A DNA stretch of 64,000 bases, taken from the NCBI GenBank assembly GCA_943367715.1, contig CALRJY020000005.1, positions 194,947-258,946 of the forward strand. Reading direction: 5' to 3'. Both the position numbers and the translations under genes were made by a program. This document shows, in pieces, positions 1 through 8,130 of the stretch. The notes under the pieces were generated by a model that saw only the letters and a program-made list of their open reading frames with translations, did no database searches and had not been told where the DNA came from. Numbering within the stretch: position 1 is the stretch's first letter; every line of letters starts with the position of its first letter. The stretch comes from JAEYXS01 sp943367715 (lineage in GTDB: Bacteria > Verrucomicrobiota > Verrucomicrobiia > Limisphaerales > JAEYXS01).

Positions 1-214
1 TACGGGTAACTTGGACTCTCACACGGGCGAGATCGTGCTGGATATGTTCCACAAGTTTCATGAGGAAGGTCGCACGATCATTCTCGTGACTCATGATCCA
101 GAAATTGCTGCTGTGACGCCGCGGCGTCTGGAGATCCGCGATGGCAAGATTGCCAAGCAAGTGGACCGCAAGCTCGCCGGGTTGGACCGCCTGCCCGCCA
201 CGGAGACGAAGTGA
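1..214 (+). CDS. ABC transporter ATP-binding protein, C-terminal end (partial)
   Basis: Only the last ~70 residues are present; the gene enters from the left edge, in frame from base 2. The fragment has the tail of a Walker B/D-loop region (TGNLDSHTGEIV) and the H-loop (IILVTHDPEIA), as in MacB/LolD-type ATPases. It probably energises the two permeases that follow. The stop overlaps the GTG of the next gene by 4 bp (GTGA), which implies translational coupling. Subfamily inferred mainly from the neighbours. Confidence 0.9.
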   Translation, partial: TGNLDSHTGEIVLDMFHKFHEEGRTIILVTHDPEIAAVTPRRLEIRDGKIAKQVDRKLAGLDRLPATETK

Positions 215-1596
215 ACATCGGCAATACCATCGCCACGGGCTTCCGTGAGATCTGGGCGCACAAGTTCCGCTCCCTCCTGACCATGCTGGGGATCATCCTC
301 GGCGTGTCCAGTCTCGTGGCCATGTCCGCGATGGTGCAGGGCTTGGAGAATGGTTTGCGTGAGGCGCTCGTCGCGATGGGCGGTTTGGAGAAGATCTTTG
401 TGGAGCAGAACGATGAGCTGCCCGCTCATCAGCGGCATCTGGCCGGTCAGGCTTCGGGCGTGACGATGCACGATGTCTATGCGCTCAAGGCCAGTGCGCC
501 GTTGGTCAACAAGATCGTCCCCTCGGTGGATCAATACGGTTACCGGGGCAATCTTTCGGTGACCTACCGCAATAAATCCGCACGTCCTTTCATGTTCTCC
601 GGCACATGGCCGGATGCCTTGTTATTGAATGAGCATGTGGTGGAGCACGGTCGCATGTTCAACGAGATCGATGACGATGAAGCCCGTAGCGTGTGCGTGA
701 TCGGCACGGGCATCCGTGACCAGTTGTTCGGCGATCCGGAAAAGATCGGTCGCGAGGTGAATCCGGTGGGCGAGATCATTAATATCAATGGCCAGCCCTT
801 CACCATCATCGGCATGTTTCAGCATTACGAGAGCGAGCAGGCCCGCAAGGAGCGCGAGCTGGCCAAGCTGGCACCGCCACCTTCGCCAGATGCCAAGAAG
901 GCAGGGAATACACGGAACAACAGCAACCGCTCACGCGGTGGCCATTTCGTTTTTCGCCTGAAGAACAACACCGTCTATATCCCGCTGCGCACCATGCAGG
1001 TAAAGTTTCGTTCGGCTGCCGGTGTGGGTGGCACTGCGGATTACCGGTTGACCACGCTTCAGATGAAAATCCCGCAAGTGGACCTGCTGGAGCCCGCCCT
1101 GCAGCAGGTGCGCAATGTGATGCTGATGACGCATAAAGGCCTGGAGGATTTCAAATTTCGCACGCAGGAAGACACGGCGGAGGAGATCACCAAGACGATC
1201 CAGAACTCGCGGGTCAGCGGCGGGCTTATCGCGGTGATCAGCCTGATCGTGGGCGGCATCGGCATCATGAACATCATGCTCGCGAGCATCTCGGAACGGA
1301 TTCGCGAGATCGGCATCCGCAAGGCACTGGGCGCGACGACATTGGACATCTTTGTGCAGATACTCGTGGAGAGCATCGTCATCGCGCTAGTGGGTGGGGC
1401 AGCGGGATTGGTCGCTTCACATGGCTTGGTCTATGCCATTGCGGTTTCTACGCCCTCGGATAATTCCCCGATCATCACTGCTTCCGCTATGGCTATGGCT
1501 TTTGCGTGTAGTGCTGGTGTAGGTGTGCTGGCGGGATTGTTCCCGGCCATCAAGGCTTCACGTTTGCATCCCATCCAGGCGCTGAAATACGACTGA
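211..1596 (+). CDS. MacB-like ABC transporter permease
   Basis: 461 residues, GTG start overlapping the upstream ATPase stop. An N-terminal membrane segment (about residues 19-41, following the EIWAHKFRSLLTMLG motif) is followed by a large periplasmic domain (~45-325) and three C-terminal membrane segments starting near residue 335 with the FtsX-type signature VGGIGIMNIMLASISERIRE. This is the MacB/FtsX topology used to export peptides, lipids or drugs across the envelope. It ends one base into the start of a second, closely related permease. Substrate cannot be read from sequence. It could belong to a LolCE-like or a MacB-like system; the MacB-like periplasmic core favours the latter. Confidence 0.9.
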   Translation: MNIGNTIATGFREIWAHKFRSLLTMLGIILGVSSLVAMSAMVQGLENGLREALVAMGGLEKIFVEQNDELPAHQRHLAGQASGVTMHDVYALKASAPLVNKIVPSVDQYGYRGNLSVTYRNKSARPFMFSGTWPDALLLNEHVVEHGRMFNEIDDDEARSVCVIGTGIRDQLFGDPEKIGREVNPVGEIININGQPFTIIGMFQHYESEQARKERELAKLAPPPSPDAKKAGNTRNNSNRSRGGHFVFRLKNNTVYIPLRTMQVKFRSAAGVGGTADYRLTTLQMKIPQVDLLEPALQQVRNVMLMTHKGLEDFKFRTQEDTAEEITKTIQNSRVSGGLIAVISLIVGGIGIMNIMLASISERIREIGIRKALGATTLDIFVQILVESIVIALVGGAAGLVASHGLVYAIAVSTPSDNSPIITASAMAMAFACSAGVGVLAGLFPAIKASRLHPIQALKYD

Positions 1597-2951
1597 TGAA
1601 CCTGTTCAACACCATCATCATCGGCTTGAAGGAGATCTGGGCGCACAAGTTCCGCTCGCTCCTGACGATGATGGGTATTGTCCTCGGCGTGGCCAGCCTC
1701 GTGGCCATGGCAGCGGTGACGAAAGGCATGGAGAACGGCATGAAGGAAGCGCTCATCGCGATGGGCGGCCTCGATAAGGTGCTAGTACGCGATGAAGACG
1801 TGCCGTTGTATCAGGAGCATCTTAAAGATCAGGCCCCCGGACGCACGATCAAGGATGTATATGCCCTACGAGACAGTGCGCCGCTCATCCGGTTGGTGTC
1901 ACCGGAGATGGAATTGCGCGGGGCGGTCATCAGCGCGCACGGCAAGACCACGAATCCCTCGGAATGCGTCGGTGTTTGGCCCGCCGTGCTAGAGATGAAT
2001 CTTTTTGAGGTGGAGCATGGCCGCTTCTTCACCGCGATGGATGAGGAGTTGGCCCAGAATGTGTGCGTCATCGGTACGGGTATTCGTGATTCCATCTTTG
2101 GTTCCCCGGAACAGGTGGGACGCGAGATCAATCCGGTAGGGCAGGTCATCAATATCAATCGCGTGCCGTTTGTGATCGTCGGCATGTTCGCCCATTACGA
2201 AAGCGAGCAGGCCCGCAAGATGCGGGAATTGGAGAAGGACAAAGGCAAAGAAGAAGCCACTGGTCCCGCCCGTCAGCGCGGCTGGATGCGCAAGGAATGG
2301 GATGCCTTCTGGCGCAAGAACAACACCGTCTATATCCCGCTGAACACGATGTGGGTGAAGTTCCGTTCCGCTTCCGGCACCGGTGGTTTGCCAGACCCGC
2401 GTCTGACGGACATGGATATCAAAGTAGTAGACTTGGAATTGATGGATGCTGCGCTCGCCCAAGCCCGCAACGTCATGCTCATGACACACAATGGCATCGA
2501 GGATTTCAGCTTCCGCACGCAGGAAAATCAGGTGGAGGATATCAATAAACGCATCAAGAATGCACGTATCAGCGGTGGCATCATCGCGGGACTAAGCTTA
2601 TTGGTGGGGGGCATCGGCATCATGAATATCATGCTGGCGAGCATCAACGAGCGTATCCGCGAGATCGGCACGTGCAAGGCCTTGGGGGCGACGGACCTCA
2701 CCATCTTCATCCAGATCGTGGTGGAGAGCGTGACTGTATCTCTCCTCGGGGGTCTGGCGGGTATTGGTGCTTCCTACGGTTTGGTGGAGATTCTGACGCT
2801 TCTGTCACCGACGGCGAATTCGCCCGTCATCACCAAAGATATCATGATGATCGCCGTGGCTTTCAGCGCTGCCACTGGGGTTTGTGCGGGACTATTTCCG
2901 GCCTTCAAAGCGTCCCGCTTGGATCCGATCCAGGCATTGCGCTACGAATAG
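1596..2951 (+). CDS. MacB-like ABC transporter permease (tandem paralogue)
   Basis: 451 residues, ATG overlapping the previous stop by one base (TGATG). Same topology and clearly paralogous to the gene before it: matching N-terminal motif (EIWAHKFRSLLTMMG), a matching periplasmic segment (QVININRVPFVIVGMFAHYE versus the upstream EIININGQPFTIIGMFQHYE) and the same C-terminal VGGIGIMNIMLASI signature near residue 335. With one ATPase and two different permeases, the exporter is probably an ATPase dimer on a permease heterodimer. That assembly is inference; the duplication is directly visible. Confidence 0.9.
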   Translation: MNLFNTIIIGLKEIWAHKFRSLLTMMGIVLGVASLVAMAAVTKGMENGMKEALIAMGGLDKVLVRDEDVPLYQEHLKDQAPGRTIKDVYALRDSAPLIRLVSPEMELRGAVISAHGKTTNPSECVGVWPAVLEMNLFEVEHGRFFTAMDEELAQNVCVIGTGIRDSIFGSPEQVGREINPVGQVININRVPFVIVGMFAHYESEQARKMRELEKDKGKEEATGPARQRGWMRKEWDAFWRKNNTVYIPLNTMWVKFRSASGTGGLPDPRLTDMDIKVVDLELMDAALAQARNVMLMTHNGIEDFSFRTQENQVEDINKRIKNARISGGIIAGLSLLVGGIGIMNIMLASINERIREIGTCKALGATDLTIFIQIVVESVTVSLLGGLAGIGASYGLVEILTLLSPTANSPVITKDIMMIAVAFSAATGVCAGLFPAFKASRLDPIQALRYE

Positions 2952-3008
2952 CATTTGTTCACGGGTGGGTGGTCTTGCTCTCCGGCGAAAACTGGCGGAT
3001 GTTGACTT

Positions 3009-3911
3009 ATGAAGATTCTGGTAAGTGGTGCCAGCGGCATGGTTGGGAGCCAGTTGGTGCCCACCTTGCGCCAAGCTGGGCACGAAGTGGTGCGATTAGT
3101 CCGGGGAGGGACAGCCGGTGAGCCGAACTCGGTCGGCTGGGATCCGTTGAGCGATCGCCTCGATACCTCCAAATTGAACGGTATCGATGCCATCGTTCAT
3201 CTGGCTGGTGACAACGTTGCGGAAGGACGTTGGACCAAGGAGAAAAAAGCGAGCATCCGGGACAGCCGCGTCATGAGTACGCGTTTGCTGGCTGAAACAA
3301 TGTCGCGAGTGCGCCCTCGCCCGAAAGTTTTCATCTCCGCTTCTGCCACTGGCATTTACGGTGATCGGGGCGAGGAGTGGCTGACGGAAGAAAGCTCACA
3401 CGGTACCGATTTTTTGGCGGACGTCTGCCTGTCATGGGAAGGCGCGGCCCAGGCAGCGAAGATTGCCGGCATTCGCGTGGTTCATTTGCGCTTCGGCGTC
3501 ATTTTGGCGAAACAAGGCGGGGCGCTGGCCAAGATGGTGCCGCCTTTCAAGGCTGGTATGGGTGGTCCTGTCGGTGGTGGTGAACAGTATATCAGTTGGA
3601 TCGCGTTGGAGGATGCCTTGGGCGTCATCATGCATGCTCTCACCCATGAAGAGCTTGAAGGAGCAGTGAATGTGGTCAGTCCCGAGCCGGTGAAGAACAA
3701 GGATTTCGCACAAGCGTTGGGTCACGCCTTGGGACGCCCTACGCTGGTTCAGGTGCCGGCATTTGCGGTGAAGCTGGCCTTCGGTGAAATGGCAGAAGCC
3801 ACACTGCTCGCCAGCCAGCGGGTGATGCCGCAGAAGCTCATGAAAAGCGGCTATTCCTATCGTCAACCGGAACTCACCGGAGCGCTGCGCGAGTTGCTGA
3901 CGGATCAATGA
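3009..3911 (+). CDS. TIGR01777-family NAD-dependent epimerase/dehydratase
   Basis: 300 residues. The N-terminal Rossmann motif VSGASGMVGSQL (residues ~5-16), the segment IDAIVHLAGDNVAEGRW, the SATGIYGDRG motif near residue 115 and a C-terminal DUF1731-like tail place it in the YfcH/SDR39U1 branch of atypical short-chain dehydrogenases. Members bind NAD(P); their substrate is generally unknown, and division-related roles have been proposed for relatives. It follows the ABC permease by 57 bp and may be co-transcribed. The length is normal for the family. ATG start with no strong Shine-Dalgarno visible. Confidence 0.88.
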   Translation: MKILVSGASGMVGSQLVPTLRQAGHEVVRLVRGGTAGEPNSVGWDPLSDRLDTSKLNGIDAIVHLAGDNVAEGRWTKEKKASIRDSRVMSTRLLAETMSRVRPRPKVFISASATGIYGDRGEEWLTEESSHGTDFLADVCLSWEGAAQAAKIAGIRVVHLRFGVILAKQGGALAKMVPPFKAGMGGPVGGGEQYISWIALEDALGVIMHALTHEELEGAVNVVSPEPVKNKDFAQALGHALGRPTLVQVPAFAVKLAFGEMAEATLLASQRVMPQKLMKSGYSYRQPELTGALRELLTDQ

Positions 3912-3927
3912 CGGCTAGTCGCTGCGT

Positions 3928-5892
3928 TCATTTGTTCAGTCCCGCACGGTTTATCTCGGCTTCGAGCAGTTGCAGGATGTCGGGCCGTTTCTGCATCTGC
4001 GCCAACTGCCGGACCCGGTTCGCGAGCTCCCGTGCTTCCGTCATTTTCCCTGAACCCGTCAGCGCGTAGACCAGAGCCATGTTGGCTTCGACGAAATCCG
4101 GTCTCAACGCGACCGCTCGCTGACAAATGGCGAGTGCTTCTTCTTTTCGGCCCAAGTCGAGCAACAAAGTCCCCATGTTCACGTGCGCTTCGACATTGAG
4201 GGGATTCGTTGTGATAGCAGATTGATAGAACTGCAAAGCCTCCTGCTTCTGGCCGGTTTCTTCATAAGTGAGCGCCAGGTTGTTCATCACCTCGGCGTCA
4301 GTGGGTTCCAGACGAAGTGCTGTTTGAAGTTCGCGAATAGCGCCATGGAGGTCACCGCTTTCGCGCAAGACGTTGCCGAGGTTGCTATGAGCGGTGGCGA
4401 AATCAGGGTTTGATTTCAAAGCCAGTTGATACTGTTCAATCGCTGCTTGGGGGCGGCCCATGGCCCGATAAGCGAGCCCTAGATTGTTATGCAGAAAGGT
4501 GCGTCCGGGGTGTGTTTGAAGACCTGCGGTGATCACTGTCACAGCTTCTTCCATTTTGCCCTGGGCAATGAGCGCGCTGCCGAGATTGTCATAGCCAACA
4601 ACATTTCCGGGTGAAGCTGCCAGCACATGACGGAAGAGCGTCTCGCTGTTGCGCCAATAGGCCAGTTGTGTGCGGGTAAGCGAGATGTAGCAAAGAAGCG
4701 GCAGCAGGACCGTCAGGATCAAACCGGAGTTTCGCCAGCCTTTCCGTTGCGAAATCTGTTCACCCGTCCAGATCACGGCGATGAGAATGCCGATGCACGC
4801 GACATAGGTGTAACGATCCGCCATCGCCTGTCCGCCAGATTGCACTACGCCGATCACGGGAAATAATACGCCTAAGAACCAGCACCAGCCCACCAGTTCC
4901 CACGGATGCGTCTTGCGGCGTTTAAATACGAACAGACTCAAGCCGATGATTGCGAGCAGCGCGCCGATCACCAGCACCAAAGGCCATTGGCCGGGATGCG
5001 GATAGAAAACTACGAGGTCCTGCGGCCAAACAAGCTTGCCCAAATAGCGGATATAACTGACCACGGCATTGCTGAGCCGTTCGCTCATGCCGAGCTGTCC
5101 GGTGGATCGGATAATTCCGCCCAAGCTCTGCATTTTCCAAGTCAGCACGGCGAGCAAACCGGACAGTGCAAACAATGGCAGTTTCTCTATGAAGAGTTTT
5201 CGTATGACTGGCCAATGCTTTTTCCAAGCTTCCTTTCCATCGAACGCATCAATGGGCAGACGTTTCAGCGGCCAGATATCCAGCAGCAACAAGGCGCAGG
5301 GCAGGGTGACGATGGTGGGTTTTGTCAAAATGCCCGCGGCGAAAGTGAAGAATAGGAGCGCATAGTTTTTGCCATTGGGACGGGCGGCGTAGCGGCCATA
5401 GGCGAGCAAGGTAAGAAGCCAGAAAAGGCCATACATGGTGTCCTTGCGCTCGGACACCCAAGCGACCGATTCCACCCGTAACGGATGCCAAGCAAACAAG
5501 GCGGCCACGATCAAAGCGCGCCAGTAAGAGCCGGTCAGGGAACGAAGCAGGACGAACAACAAGGCCGCGCATAAGCCGTGATAAACCACGTTCATCATCT
5601 GATGGGCTCCGGCATCGAGGCCGAACAGAGTCACATCCAGCTGATGGGAAACCGTGGTGAGCGGATGCCACATGAAGGCGTGATGACCGGTAAAGGCGGC
5701 CTTGACGCCCGCCCAGTTCAAGCCGTTCAAGACCAGCGGACTCTCCGTGATGTAGATAGGATCGTCGTAGTTTATGAATTCATTGCGCCGGACAGAAGAG
5801 AAGAGCAGCAGCGTCAGCAGAAACAGGATCAGCGGGGTGAGCCGCTTGACTGGCGAATCGGCGACAACAGCAACTGTCTTCTCAGACTTCAT
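3928..5892 (-). CDS. Multi-pass membrane protein with C-terminal TPR repeats (TMTC/GT-C-like)
   Basis: 654 residues from the ATG two bases after the upstream stop; a GTG at 5913 would add seven residues. About the first 420 residues form ~10-11 membrane segments with family motifs: an acidic loop FINYDDPIYI near the N-terminus, then WHPLTTVSHQLDV and WHPLRVESVAWVSERKD. The rest is a row of TPRs (for example VEAHVNMGTLLLDLGRKEEA). This architecture resembles TMTC-type GT-C O-mannosyltransferases, where the first-loop acidic pair is part of the active site, so transfer of a lipid-linked sugar to envelope protein is plausible but unproven. Homologous to the adjacent upstream gene. Confidence 0.85.
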   Translation of the reverse strand: MKSEKTVAVVADSPVKRLTPLILFLLTLLLFSSVRRNEFINYDDPIYITESPLVLNGLNWAGVKAAFTGHHAFMWHPLTTVSHQLDVTLFGLDAGAHQMMNVVYHGLCAALLFVLLRSLTGSYWRALIVAALFAWHPLRVESVAWVSERKDTMYGLFWLLTLLAYGRYAARPNGKNYALLFFTFAAGILTKPTIVTLPCALLLLDIWPLKRLPIDAFDGKEAWKKHWPVIRKLFIEKLPLFALSGLLAVLTWKMQSLGGIIRSTGQLGMSERLSNAVVSYIRYLGKLVWPQDLVVFYPHPGQWPLVLVIGALLAIIGLSLFVFKRRKTHPWELVGWCWFLGVLFPVIGVVQSGGQAMADRYTYVACIGILIAVIWTGEQISQRKGWRNSGLILTVLLPLLCYISLTRTQLAYWRNSETLFRHVLAASPGNVVGYDNLGSALIAQGKMEEAVTVITAGLQTHPGRTFLHNNLGLAYRAMGRPQAAIEQYQLALKSNPDFATAHSNLGNVLRESGDLHGAIRELQTALRLEPTDAEVMNNLALTYEETGQKQEALQFYQSAITTNPLNVEAHVNMGTLLLDLGRKEEALAICQRAVALRPDFVEANMALVYALTGSGKMTEARELANRVRQLAQMQKRPDILQLLEAEINRAGLNK

Positions 5893-5894
5893 CG

Positions 5895-7952
5895 TTAAGG
5901 GGCTTGCCGCCACGGTTTGCCCTGTTCGTAGCTCTTCAAGTGCGTTGCCAAAATTTCCCGCATGGGGGTATCTCCGGCGGCCTGCGCCAGTTCAAGCGCG
6001 CGTTTGAGAGCCTGGACCGCTGCGGTGAACTGGCCGGACTCTGCCTGAGCGGCGGCCAAAGTGTCGAGGGCGACCAGGTTGTCAGGACCGGTGATCTGCA
6101 GAAGGCGCTCAGCCAGCTTCACCGCTTCTGCGCCTTTACGATAACGGGCTTCCGGATGAGTGGCCAACAGCCATGTCAGATGAGTGAGGGCTTCCGTGGA
6201 ATTGGGAGCCAGTTGCGTTGCCTTCATCCACTCCGTCGCTCCTTCTTCCACCCTCCCGGCGCGCACCAAGGTGCGGCCCAGATTGAAACGAGCCTCGTTA
6301 CTGTTGGGCCGGAGCCGCAAGGCCTGCCGGAAACTGGCTTCCGCCTCGGCCAACCGCCCCTGTTCCATCAGGATAAGGCCGAGATTGTTCCGTGCACCGT
6401 CGTGATCCGGCTTCAGGCGGAGGACTTGTCGGAATTGTTCGATGGATTCATCCGGCTTGCCGGCGAGATACAGGATGTTGCCGAGGTTCATGCGAGCTTC
6501 GGAGTTGGCCGGATTCAATTCCACGGCCGTGGCGAAGTGTCCGCTGGCGGCCGGGAAGTTTTGCACTTTGATGAGGGCCATGCCGAAATGGAAATGCACA
6601 TCCTCCCGGTTGGGGCGCAGTTTGAGGACGGCCTCATAATGTGGCAACGCCTCTTCCGCCCGGTTTTGGGCAACCAGCGCTGAGGCGAGATTATAGTGGG
6701 CGATGGGGTTGTCTTTGGTGGCCTTCAGGGCCTGCTCAAACACGGTGATGGAATTCCGCCAAACCATAAGCTGCTGCCGGGCGGTCACCACACAAGCAAT
6801 GAGGGTGAGAATGGCGATGCCCGCGAAAATCTTTTGCCGCGCTTTGTTTTGACCGGCCCATTGGTCCGCCCCGAACGCCACGCCGATGAAGATGCCGATC
6901 AAAGGAAGATAGGTATAGCGATCGGCAAAAGCGTGCGTGCCCACTTTGATCAAGCCCAGGACGGGCAGGAGCATGAGGACAAACCACATCCACGCCACCA
7001 GCCACCAAGCGGATTTTTTTCGCTGCAACCAGCTCCAGACCGTGAGACCTAGGACTAACAAGCCGGCGACGAAGGCTTGCGCCAAGGGGACGTTCACCGG
7101 GGGATAATATACCGAAAGTTTGACCGGCCACACGGTCAGCTCCAGATAACGCAGGGTGGAGACGAGAGCGTTTTTCACGCGAAAGAGCAGATCCCACTGC
7201 TCTTCCGAACGCAGGGCGTTCGCCTGAATCGCAGGCACCACGGTCAGCCAGACCGCCACGGCTGCCAGTGCGGCGTAAGGCCATTTTTCAATCAGCAGTT
7301 TCCGCCATGTCTCACCAGCGTTTGGTGAGCCGGGGGTGAGCCGTTTCAGCGGCCAGAAATCCAGCAGGAGCAAGACCACCGGCACGGTGACCAGCATGGT
7401 CTTGGACATGAGGCCCAGGGCGAAGGCACCAAACGCCGCCCAATACCAGCCACGGTTTTGCTGCAGCACATACCGGGCATAGGCCAGCAATGTGAGGCTG
7501 AAGAAAAAACCGCTCAATACGTCCTTGCGCTCGGCCACCCACGCCACGGACTCCACGTGCAAGGGGTGCCAGGCAAACCAGGCGGCGACGAGCGCGCTGG
7601 GCCACGCTCTCCCGGTCATCGTGGTGAGAGCATAAAAGAGAATGATCGTAGCCAGAAGATGGAGGCTGACGTTCATCAGGTGATGGCCTGATGGATTTAC
7701 TCCGAAGAGGGTGACATCCAGCATGTGGGAGAGCCACGTCACCGGATGCCAGAATATTTCGGCGCTTTCCGTGAACGCCCAAATGATCCCGTTCCAGGAA
7801 AATCCCTGCATCACGGCCGGATTGTTTGTCACGTGCAGGTCGTCATCGTAATTGATGAATTCAAACGTCGACGCGGGGAAGAACAGCAACAGCGTCACCA
7901 AACCCAGACAGAGGGCGATGCCGCGGTTAAGATTTCGATGGGCCGGTTCCAT
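5895..7952 (-). CDS. Multi-pass membrane protein with C-terminal TPR repeats, paralogue
   Basis: 685 residues from ATG 7952; a TTG at 8000 would add 16 residues but has no better signal. Same plan as the downstream neighbour: first-loop motif FINYDDDLHVTNNP, WHPVTWLSHMLDVTLFG, WHPLHVESVAWVAERKDVLSG, ~10-11 membrane segments to residue ~400, then 6-7 TPRs (for example EARMNLGNILYLAGKPDESI) and a helical end. The two genes are separated by 2 bp and form a tandem duplicate operon. Putative GT-C glycosyltransferase; the TPRs face the periplasm if topology follows TMTC proteins. Function inferred, not demonstrated. Confidence 0.85.
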   Translation of the reverse strand: MEPAHRNLNRGIALCLGLVTLLLFFPASTFEFINYDDDLHVTNNPAVMQGFSWNGIIWAFTESAEIFWHPVTWLSHMLDVTLFGVNPSGHHLMNVSLHLLATIILFYALTTMTGRAWPSALVAAWFAWHPLHVESVAWVAERKDVLSGFFFSLTLLAYARYVLQQNRGWYWAAFGAFALGLMSKTMLVTVPVVLLLLDFWPLKRLTPGSPNAGETWRKLLIEKWPYAALAAVAVWLTVVPAIQANALRSEEQWDLLFRVKNALVSTLRYLELTVWPVKLSVYYPPVNVPLAQAFVAGLLVLGLTVWSWLQRKKSAWWLVAWMWFVLMLLPVLGLIKVGTHAFADRYTYLPLIGIFIGVAFGADQWAGQNKARQKIFAGIAILTLIACVVTARQQLMVWRNSITVFEQALKATKDNPIAHYNLASALVAQNRAEEALPHYEAVLKLRPNREDVHFHFGMALIKVQNFPAASGHFATAVELNPANSEARMNLGNILYLAGKPDESIEQFRQVLRLKPDHDGARNNLGLILMEQGRLAEAEASFRQALRLRPNSNEARFNLGRTLVRAGRVEEGATEWMKATQLAPNSTEALTHLTWLLATHPEARYRKGAEAVKLAERLLQITGPDNLVALDTLAAAQAESGQFTAAVQALKRALELAQAAGDTPMREILATHLKSYEQGKPWRQAP

Positions 7953-8013
7953 TGCTGTTGCCCGCCTTGGTACGTCAGCCGGGAGGCAGGGTGAAGCCAA
8001 AAGCGCGGTTTCC

Positions 8014-8036
8014 CAACATTGGTTTTATCAATGTTG
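8014..8036. promoter_or_regulatory. Perfect inverted repeat between divergent genes
   Basis: CAACATTG, a 7-base spacer, then CAATGTTG: an 8-bp perfect inverted repeat in the 178-bp gap between the leftward TPR gene (start 7952) and the rightward DUF2339 gene (start 8131). Its position suits an operator for one or both. No T-run follows, so a terminator is unlikely. The binding factor is unknown. Confidence 0.35.
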
Positions 8037-8130
8037 ACGATCTCATTATCAATTCACGCAATGTGGGCCCTTATCCTATCCTGCTGGTCGAAGTCACATT
8101 TTCCGATTGTTGAACAGAAAAGGCCACCTC

